DNA from: Cephalotus follicularis
Taxonomy: Eukaryota; Streptophyta; Magnoliopsida; Oxalidales; Cephalotaceae
Direction: 5' to 3'
Assembly (NCBI GenBank): GCA_001972305.1
Contig: BDDD01000269.1
Location: forward strand, 561,408-625,407
Length of the DNA stretch: 64,000 bases
Shown: positions 56,902-64,000 of the stretch, one piece after another
Numbering within the stretch: the stretch's first letter is position 1
Layout: every line of letters starts with the position of its first letter
Made by a program: the position numbers and the translations under genes
Notes under the pieces: generated by a model
What the model was told of the DNA's origin: nothing
Seen by the model: the letters and a program-made list of their open reading frames with translations, nothing else
Databases searched by the model: none

Positions 56902-58228
56902 TTAAAAAAAAGGTACAAAGCATAATAAAAGCAAAACAGGAGCAGGGTCCTGAACATCCCCAGGCTGAGAAGCAGCAACAAGCTCTGCAGCAAGTTCAGA
57001 GGAAGGGATAATTAGATCTGGGAGCTCTACCCTCTGTAACTCTTCATCCTCCAGGGCAAGGGGAGTTTCTTCCTCTAGGGCGAGGCGAGCCTTCTCTTCC
57101 TTTGCCTCAATCCCCTCGGGAAACAAGTTGAATTCTTCCGCTGACTCACAATATACAATCGGAGCCAAGGGGACCTCTGGATGAAGAGCAGGCTCCCAGT
57201 TGTGACAAGTATAGGAGCCCCGATGAAAGTATTATACAGACTCCTTGATAACTTCCTCTTCAAAAGTTGGAGAAGCCTTGAAGTCTTCCACAGCCCCAGC
57301 CAAAGTGCCTTGAAACTCAACAGAAGTTTTTAATTCCATAAAGGCTTTGTCAACTGCCTCTTCAACCCGAGTAGCTTCCCTGTCTCAGAATCGAGAGAAC
57401 CTCTCCTCTGTAGTCTGCAGCAAGTCACAGAGTCTGATATGGCTCTCAAGAAGCTTCTCTTTTTCCCTCTCCACCTTTCCCAGAGCTTCAAGTGTCTGCC
57501 CTTCTCCTCCAAAACAAACTCTTGGGCCCCAAGAACCTCCTCCAGCCAGGTATGGGCCAAGTTAGCTGCCCGTTTGAGCTCTGCGTTCTCTTCACGAAGC
57601 TGGTTGATAAGTTCATGCTTGGCCTTGGAGTTGTCCACCATTAAGTGCATATCATTTAGAGCTTGCCAAAGTAAAAGACCTGGGTTACAAGAGGAGTATG
57701 AAGGGTATCAAAAAAGAAAAATAACAAGAAGTCACACACCCTAATACAGCTCCGAACGTAGTGATTCCAGAGTTGCTCATGGGTCCAACCTTCTTGTGCG
57801 CGCAGCTTAGTGGGCAGCATGCATAGCTTGTTGAGCTCGAAAGGAGCCCCTGGATTATTCAAGTCCAGACCAGAGTTACCGAGCGCCTCAATCTCTTCTT
57901 CCATTCGGTCGATGTCCCCAGGCTCACTAAGGTGGATGGGGTCCCGAGAACTCACCATGGGGGGAACATCAGTTTGATAATGAGAAAAGCCTTCTCCACA
58001 TTTTCCCTTCTTTTGTTTCTTGGATGGAGGGATGGGTAGAGCATGAGGAAGTAGATCCTCAACTGCTTGCTTACCATGCTTCTTGCCAGCCTCTACAGCC
58101 TCTTTCTCTGCTCTTTTCTTCGCCCCCGTGGCAGCTTCCCTCAAGGTTCTCTGCCTTGCCTCATCAACAGTACCATGTTCCTCCCTGTTAGCCCTCAGGA
58201 CATCTGCGAAAGAGCCCTGAGAATCCAT
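56902..58228 (-). pseudogene. Antisense coiled-coil protein of the third gypsy
   Basis: MDSQGSFADVLR opens at 58228. A Lys-rich segment (PPSKKQKKGK) is followed by an acidic stretch and by EGWTHEQLWNHYVRSCIR, the counterpart of EKWSNEELVTHCLRSNLR in the first element. A GTGTGTGAC donor-like site follows, at the same point as the intron of that gene. The next exon would begin near 57680 with ALNDMHLMVDN (matching ALNNTQLLVDN), but the acceptor reads CAAG and may be damaged. The coiled-coil part (INQLREENAELKRAANLA, WLEEVLGAQEFVLEEK) is then broken by frameshifts. A final acidic frame lies at 56902-57168. No catalytic motif is visible. Confidence 0.65.
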
Positions 58229-58589
58229 TACTACAGAGAAAAATAAAATCAAAGTTGAGAACATGAATTACAGGAAATAAGGAATGAACATAACAAAGAA
58301 ATTAGAAGCAGAGGAGGAAACGAAGGCTTACTACAGCTTTCTCCCTCGTTACCAAGCGCAGCTCCAGTTTCTTCTCAGCTCTCTTCGACTCTCTCTCTCT
58401 CAATACCCACCGGGTTCTCCTCTTCATCATCCAAGGCATTTCTGCGACCTCAGGACATGCTCAGCCAACGCCGTGTTGACGATCCTCGGTTATGGTAAAA
58501 TTAACCTCCTCTGACTCAAGCGCGAACAGCTTTGTGATGCTTTCTTTGCCTCAGAAAAATTTGCTCTCTGATTTAGGCACCGGGTATCC

Positions 58590-59253
58590 AACGAATCACA
58601 CCAATGGGAGGGATAAAGCCAGGGAGATTCCTAATAACAAAGTACCTCTTCCTCCAGTTCTTGATGGATTTCGTAATATCCATCAGCATCTTCTTCGTCA
58701 GGCAAGTGCGTACCTTAAATTAATACCCGCTTTTCCCAGGAGACACAGCAAGGGCATGGAACTCCTTGAAGATCCCCACTGTAGCTGTCACATTTGCTTC
58801 CAGGCATTTCGCTAAGAAACCCATTATGAAGCTCCAGGACTGCGCTTAAAGGAGTGAATGATGAATTTGGAAACTCCTCAAAACCGCAATAGTGGAGGGG
58901 TGTAAAGGAAGTCTCAGACTATGTGTAAAAGCGTCCTCGAAAACCACGAAGAGGCCAGGTCTGCTCTTTGTGACCTTCTTGGGATCTCGGGGAATGGAGA
59001 TCGTTAAGCCTCTTGGGAAGCAATATGATTTAGCCAACTTCTCCACTTTCTCGCGAAGAAGTACACTTCAATCGAAGTGGGTTCTAAAGACCTGAGTCCT
59101 AGCCTCGGAAGAGGTGACTTCAGGACTGCCCACTATGATGGCATCCATAGCATCCTCTGAGCCAACTGGATGCTCTGAAACTGTCACCGCCTCAGCCAAG
59201 CGACGAATTTCTGCTGGAGTAGCTGGTTTTGAGGTTTGCTTGACTCTAACCAT
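58590..59253 (-). pseudogene. Antisense Transposase_28-like protein of the third gypsy
   Basis: MVRVKQTSKPATPAEI opens at 59253. It is the damaged relative of 7801-8757: KLAKSYCFPRGLTISIPRDP, LFVVFEDAFTHSLRLPLHP, SWSFIMGFLAKC, PGKSGY and TKSIKNWRKRYF follow in the same order. In-frame stops occur at 59068-59070, 58846-58848 and just after SGY. Relative to its host element the gene is antisense and downstream of integrase, as in the first element. Conservation of the motifs in two diverged families suggests past selection on the protein. Confidence 0.7.
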
Positions 59254-59266
59254 CTAGAAACTCATT

Positions 59267-59268
<2 letters not shown>

Positions 59269-59308
<40 letters not shown>
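59269..59308. repeat. GA microsatellite
   Basis: About 19 GA units, just upstream of the antisense ATG at 59253, so in the 5'-UTR or promoter of that gene. Confidence 0.95.
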
Positions 59309-59311
<3 letters not shown>

Positions 59312-59775
59312 TATAAGAAGCCAGAAAAACCCAAAAAGATGCCTAAATCAGTTTGCGAAAGCAAATAACAAAGAGCGACTCACATGAGATTTCGTAAGAG
59401 AATATTTGATTAAAAGTTGATTAAAAGTCTGGAAGATCGAAAAGATTTGTAGAAAAAGAGTTTTGTAATTTGAAGAAGATTAGAGTAAGGAAACTTCTCC
59501 AAGAAGAAAAAGATTTTTAAAGGGCTTTAGGTCGGCCTAGATCATCCCATTAATCAAACGAGGGAAACCATGAGACTGGCGTAGTAAACTAAGAGTCAGG
59601 GGCAGGAGCCATGCTCATTCCCCACGTATCAATTAAAACCGTAGTTGGACAAAAAGAAAATCCCATAAGCCAAAACATGCCTAATTATGCATCAAAGGTC
59701 TGCTCAAAACAAGGCCACTTCACTAATGCTCCTCCTCCTCTGCAAAGCACAGAAAAGGAAGACCAGGGGGGTATA

Positions 59776-60253
59776 TGATATGGAAAAAATTCATGTATTA
59801 TTAAGGCACTAACACGTGATATTAAAACCCATAAATACGGGTAAAACATCCAAGTTCGTGGTCATAATGGGGGAGGAAACGCTTCCATCCCGTAATGAAA
59901 AAAATGGCCTAGAATCTCGGCCATTTCCAATGGACTAATAATTATCTCCATAATGCTAACAGTTTAGAGACGTTACAGCCAAGTAAGGCTATAAATACCC
60001 CAAGAAAGACAGTGCGGGGGTCAACCAATTTGCCATACAAGCTTATCATTTTCTCTGCAAAATAACTGACTTAAGTATCGGAGTGTCCCCGGGATTAAAA
60101 CCTCCTGGACTTTCGATTATTTGCTTTCTTTGTGTGCAGGTAAGACTTGAGAATCATAAACCAAACACAATCTTCGGACTGTCTTGCGTTTTCCTCGACA
60201 AATCAAACATCCACACGTGGATGACTGTCGTGAAGTTGATTTCAGCATCAACA
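59776..60253 (+). repeat. 3' LTR of the third gypsy
   Basis: It is 478 bp, from TGATATGGAAAAAATTC to TTCAGCATCAACA, preceded by the polypurine tract. TATAAAT is at 59990-59996. CACGTG occurs near both ends (59813-59818 and 60214-60219). Phrases ATCGGAGTGTCCCCGGGA and CTCCTGGAC are shared with the second gypsy's LTR. No target duplication can be tested because the 5' end is lost. Confidence 0.85.
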
Positions 60254-60402
60254 ATTTCCATTTCATGTATGTATGTAATATTAATGCGTGTTTCTACGTT
60301 TTGTCTTCTTTTTCTTTCTCACTAATTTGTATTCGGGATTTGTGAGCTTTGAATATTACTATGGTATATCTACTTGTTTTGTGTTTATCTTAGAAAGTGA
60401 AT
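60254..60402. other. Noncoding flank
   Basis: AT-rich flank between the third gypsy LTR and the MITE copy. Nothing recognisable. Confidence 0.5.
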
Positions 60403-60640
60403 ATGATGGATCAGGTTTAGGTACTGTATCACCTAAAAATAGTATGTTTATGAGTTATATTTTACAAATCTGACCATTCTATTTGATAATCTATTTCATT
60501 ATTATATAACAATTTTAACAATTAAGACAGTTTTTCATCATATCTAGTTATAACGGTCAAGATTGTTATATGAAAACGAAATAGTTAGAAGTATTCAATC
60601 GACTGAAAATTTTGATGATATGATCTACGTATATGAATAC
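60403..60640. repeat. Third copy of the foldback MITE
   Basis: TCACCTAAAAATAGTATG, GTTATATTTTACAAATCTGA, TATCTAGTTATAACGGTC and GATTGTTATATGAAAACGAA match the cluster at 3620-4285 in order. The first arm is present; a clear inverted partner arm is not, so it is partial. Confidence 0.65.
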
Positions 60641-61040
60641 TTAAATCTTTGTACAACTTGGATTGGGAATTCTCTCTCATCTTTATGTCCAGAAAGCGTT
60701 TTTCAAACTGATTGATAAACTCTGATAAAACAAAATAAAAATTGGGTTTTCTCTCCTCAATCTTACCCTCTATTATGTTTGATGCCACCTGTATGCTTTG
60801 CTAATGTTTCCCTAAAGAGGGTAGATCTCCAAACCTCTTAAATTCGATATCCATCAACTTAAATCGGTACTTTGTGCTTTTGAGTTTAGTACCTTGTGCT
60901 TTTGATTTTAGGGCCGAAATACATACCAAGAAAACTGTAACTAAATCCATGATATCACATTTGAACACATTGTATTATTTCATTCACTTATCAGATATCT
61001 TAAGATTGTCCTGTTATAGCTATGTATAAATTGTATTCAG
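60641..61040. other. Noncoding, intron-like stretch
   Basis: AT-rich, no repeats recognised. It contains TAGTACCTTGTGCTTTTGA twice in near-identical form around 60870-60910. It ends in TTGTATTCAG, a good splice acceptor directly before the dehydrogenase exon, so part of it may be intron. Confidence 0.4.
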
Positions 61041-61173
61041 ATTAGTTGGGAAAGTACCAATAGTTACCGGTGGAGCTACTGGCATTGGATAGAACATTGT
61101 GCGGTTATTCCACAAGCATGGTGCAAAAGTTTGCATAGCTGACATGCAAGACAACATTGGCCAGCGTGTCTGT
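61041..61173 (+). pseudogene. Short-chain dehydrogenase exon relic
   Basis: After the acceptor TATTCAG the frame reads LVGKVPIVTGGATGIG, a TAG (61090-61092), then NIVRLFHKHGAKVCIADMQD and NIGQRVC. TGGATGIG is the glycine-rich NAD(P)-binding motif of the SDR family, and the following Asp in CIAD is the usual NAD-selecting position. The wording resembles the plant SDR110C group that includes xanthoxin dehydrogenase (ABA2-like) enzymes. Similarity stops after RVC and no catalytic YxxxK exon is present nearby. With a stop in the nucleotide-binding loop it is a relic. Confidence 0.75.
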
Positions 61174-61300
61174 GCTAGGAAAGGAGGGAAGTGGTGGAAT
61201 TTGGTTTCATAGAGAGGGCTTGGTCATGGTGGGATTTGAAAAGGGAGAGAGCTAGTTTTGAGAGCGATTTATAGCGAGTGGCCATTTTGAGAAGGGTAAA

Positions 61301-62933
61301 TGATGGGTGTCGTTAGGCCGAATCAAAATTACCCTAATCTAACAATTTAGCAAGTGGAAGTAGGGATCGTTCCCACGAAGAGCTGAAAGGGGATGCTATA
61401 AAAATAAACCTAGGATGCCACTAAACAAAAATAACAAATATTAAATTAATTTAATCTAAGCTGGCAATGCAAATAAATAAATTGAAAAGAGAGAATTGAT
61501 TTGGATTAAACTAAAAAAAAATAAACAATTCAAGTTAAATAGCTAACGTAACTAACAAAATAATTAAATAAGAAAATTAATATGAAACAGCAATCTCGTA
61601 GATGTGAGAATCCCCGCATGTATATATATATTTAAATTCATGGCACAAGTTTCAGTTTAGCGCATAAATTTACCGAATTAACCTAGGTACAATCTATCCT
61701 GTCAAACCTTGATACTCTCAAAAGGTTGATTGGTTAAAGACTGTCTTTGATTAACACAGCAAACTAGTGATTTAGCCTAGGTACAACCTATCCTGTCACA
61801 CCTTGATACTCTCAAAAGGTTGATTGGTTAAAGGCTGTCATTGGTTCAATCACTTAAAAAAAATATATTGCATGTCATTAACACAGATTTTATATATTAA
61901 AAATTATTCTCATCAATGTTGTCACTACATTAACAAGAAAAAGTATCTCACAAACATGCAATTAAACTTGAAACCAAAAACTGAAATATATATATAACAT
62001 GGGTTCATCTACATCTAGGGATTAAAATACTTAGCCGGACATGACGACGATGACAAGTATCTTCAATAAATTCTCCATCCTTTCCGTGCCGTGCGCCGTG
62101 CTGCTCGAATTGTGTTGCAGCTCTGCTGCCTCAATTTGCTCAGCCTCCCCTCTCTTTTTTGTTTCATGCAGTTTATATATATATATATATATATATGTCA
62201 CAGCCGTCGAAGAAAAACCTAAACATAAATTAAAGTGCACGCGAGGCGCATGGATGGGCTGCTGGCTTCGTTGAAGTTATTGGCCTGCATGTATGGGCGT
62301 GTTGGGCTGATGTTTGCATGGCCTGCATGTGACTTGATGATGGATGGACGTGGTGCTTGTGACTTGCTGGCGTGTTGAATTTGTTGAAAGATGTATGCAT
62401 GCATCGGCTGGAGACGTATGGGCTTTGCATTGGCTTGATGTTGCTGATGGCTTTTGCTGGGCTGATGTATCAATGCATGGCAAATTGCATGTAGTATGGC
62501 GTCGAAGAATTGTGGCTTTAATTGAAGAGTGCTGAATATGTTGCATGGTGAATGGCATGGTGACACGTGGCGTGCTAGTGTTCAAATGATTCAACATTTG
62601 TTTTTCTTGCGATATCTTTTCATCGGATCTTCAAAATGAGTCAGCCCAAAAACTAAAAGTGCTCCAAATAATTTTATGAACAAAATGAGCCCAATGTTCA
62701 ATATCTTCCGAGTCTTAAATTTTGACTTCTCTCGCTTAAGTGGGTGCTCTCTTTAACCGATCGTTGACTTCAAACCACTTTAACTCGAAAAGTAGCGTTT
62801 TAGCTTTATTTTCTCTCATCCCGCAATAATTAAATAATACCTGAAAATCAAATAAACACCACCACAGTAGTCTATTCCAAGCATAAAAATATAATAAATA
62901 AATCATTAAAATCACACATTTTTATGTTTATCA
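61301..62933. mobile_element. Solo LTR with perfect GTAAA duplication
   Basis: It begins TGATGGGTGTCG and ends TTTTTATGTTTATCA, with GTAAA on both sides (61296-61300 and 62934-62938). No coding region, primer site or polypurine tract is present. It includes the phrase GGGATCGTTCCCACGAAGAG (with a GGGA...TCCC inverted word), a tandem duplication (61682-61846), a TA microsatellite (about 62176-62196) and a GC-richer block with many GCATG words (62280-62560). It may be a solo LTR or a small non-coding LTR derivative. Lineage is unknown. Confidence 0.75.
61682..61846. repeat. 71-bp duplication in the solo LTR
   Basis: CCTAGGTACAA...CTATCCTGTCA, CCTTGATACTCTCAAAAGG and TTGATTGGTTAAAG occur at 61682-61752 and again at 61776-61846, differing at a handful of positions. 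Confidence 0.9.
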
Positions 62934-62938
62934 GTAAA

Positions 62939-63419
62939 TAAAGAGAAAATTAATGTGCTAGGAGAGAGAGAGGAGAGATGAGAGATTTCAAGTGTTGGAG
63001 GAGATGGTGAGGGAGTTGATGAAAGGTGAAGAGAGATGAGAGAAAGAGTAATGGGAGGAGAAAGAGAGAGGAGAGATAAAGAGGAGAGATGAAAGATTTT
63101 TATTTTGTGTTTTAATCTCAGTCTTTGGATGAGATCAAATTTTTTTTATCTTAATTCAATGGTTGAGATTAACCCAAATAAAAATACTATTTTTTAAAAA
63201 GTCATGTCATTAAAGACAGATCATAACCAGTTAGCCACTTCAGCTGTCGTTAGTCAAAAACTAACGACAGTACCTTAATTGCAAATTTTTTTTTATAAAT
63301 TTAGTTCTTTGATTCTAATGAAATGAATACATAAGGTAATTTGCATTTTTGTGGCAAATTCGAGGGCATTTAAACCTAATTTATATTTCAAAAGCTCACG
63401 TAATACATAATAATATTTA
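62939..63419. other. GA-rich and AT-rich noncoding DNA
   Basis: A GA-rich low-complexity tract covers about 62960-63100, followed by AT-rich DNA with a GTTAGTCAAAAACTAAC palindrome at about 63249-63265. No gene is supported. Confidence 0.6.
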
Positions 63420-63760
63420 GGGTAAGTCCATTATTGCCTCCTAAACTTTACACGTTGTGTCACAATGGTCCCCGAACTTTTTCTCGTGTCAAAGTTGCCC
63501 CCAAACTCTTCCCCGTTATTCACCGTTGCCTTCCGTCAAATTTTTCATCCAAAATCACCGTTAAGTGTGAGCTGGCACGTTAGTTGATATGTGAGATTTA
63601 TCGTGCCAGCTCACACTTAACGATGATTTTGGATGGAAAATTTGACGGAAGGTAACGGTGAATAATGGGGAAGAGTTTGGGGGAACTTTGACACGAAAAA
63701 AAATTTATGGGCCACTGTGACAGAATGTGAAAGTTCAAGGGGCAATAATAGAGGTAACCC
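63420..63760. mobile_element. Mutator-type MITE (foldback) with 9-bp duplication
   Basis: It is 341 bp with two arms of about 150 bp that pair almost end to end: GGGTAAGTCCATTATTGCC at the left, GGGTTACCTCTATTATTGCC inverted at the right, meeting near AAGTGTGAGCTGGCACG. TAATATTTA flanks both sides exactly (63411-63419 and 63761-63769). A 9-bp duplication and long inverted arms point to a Mutator-like foldback element. It has no coding capacity. Confidence 0.92.
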
Positions 63761-63769
63761 TAATATTTA

Positions 63770-64000
63770 ACCTTTCATCCCCTGTAACCTACTTATTTTG
63801 TCTCCAACATTATTTTTGATAATCAACTGACGATTAAACTATCTTAATAAAAAGGTCAATCTTGCAATTTTGTGTCAAATAATGAACGACAATTATACCC
63901 TTATCTATAATTTTTAAATGACTAAAATATCCTCTTTCAACAAAATCTCATTGATTAAAATTAATTAATATTAAAACGTAATTTTATTTACGGTATAATT
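63770..64000. other. AT-rich window end
   Basis: Short AT-rich stretch to the window edge with no recognisable feature. Confidence 0.5.

Larger units (their letters stand above)
56900..60253 (+). mobile_element. Third Tat-type gypsy, 3' part only
   Basis: Only the region after integrase remains: antisense genes, polypurine tract (AGGGGGGTATA at about 59765-59775) and a 478-bp LTR. It is in plus orientation. The LTR differs strongly in length and sequence from the two other Tat LTRs, so this is a third family rather than the missing half of the second element. The left end cuts off inside the antisense coiled-coil gene. Confidence 0.85.

Noticed and set aside
62219-62597. Overlapping minus-strand frames rich in His, Ser and Gln
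   Set aside because: Three frames are open at once over GCATG-rich repeats inside a solo LTR, so they reflect composition.
1-64000. CRISPR array or bacterial features
   Set aside because: The repeats are long tandem satellite units and microsatellites with no spacer pattern, and all gene content is plant or plant-transposon type.

Overview
The window is repeat-dense plant nuclear DNA, most likely from a eudicot. The evidence is a Tat-lineage Ty3/gypsy retrotransposon with a second, archaeal-type RNase H, plant L1 LINEs with a C-terminal RNase H, a small Ty1/copia element, long solo LTRs, MITEs, and short broken pieces of plant genes (VPS29, a short-chain dehydrogenase). I cannot name the species. 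I see no intact host gene, no tRNA or rRNA gene, and no CRISPR array.

Layout. 1-4286: LTR-like and AT-rich DNA with two tiny LTR-end remnants and a foldback MITE cluster. 4287-45856: one array of a roughly 590-600 bp tandem repeat, split by five insertions. These are a full-length gypsy element on the minus strand (6050-17584, target-site duplication CTTAT), a solo LTR (18461-21219), a LINE (22796-28253), a second LINE (32351-35128), and a non-autonomous DNA transposon (36314-41973). The DNA transposon carries a captured gene fragment and itself contains a solo LTR (36751-41242, duplication TTTTC), which in turn contains a LINE fragment (38810-40876). 45857-50019: a GATTACG-type inverted repeat, then low-copy-looking DNA holding a VPS29 exon and two other exon-like pieces, all on the minus strand. 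50020-52261: a compact, internally deleted copia element. 52922-55735: the 5' half of a second Tat-type gypsy element, joined to the tail of an unrelated LTR. 56055-56899: more of the same tandem repeat. 56900-60253: the 3' part of a third Tat-type element. 60254-64000: a MITE copy, a dehydrogenase exon relic, a solo LTR (61301-62933, duplication GTAAA) and a Mutator-type MITE with a perfect 9-bp duplication.

Function. The mobile elements are all damaged by stops, frameshifts or deletions and look non-autonomous. The best preserved coding capacity is the protease-RT-RNase H and integrase of the gypsy element at 6050-17584. Tat-type elements one and three carry genes antisense to gag-pol, downstream of integrase: a Transposase_28-like (PF04195-like) protein and a coiled-coil protein. 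In the first element the antisense unit has its own TATA box and a clear intron. The main biological interest is the satellite with a three-part internal structure, the autonomous-looking antisense gene unit, the gene-capturing DNA transposon, and the internally deleted retroelements.
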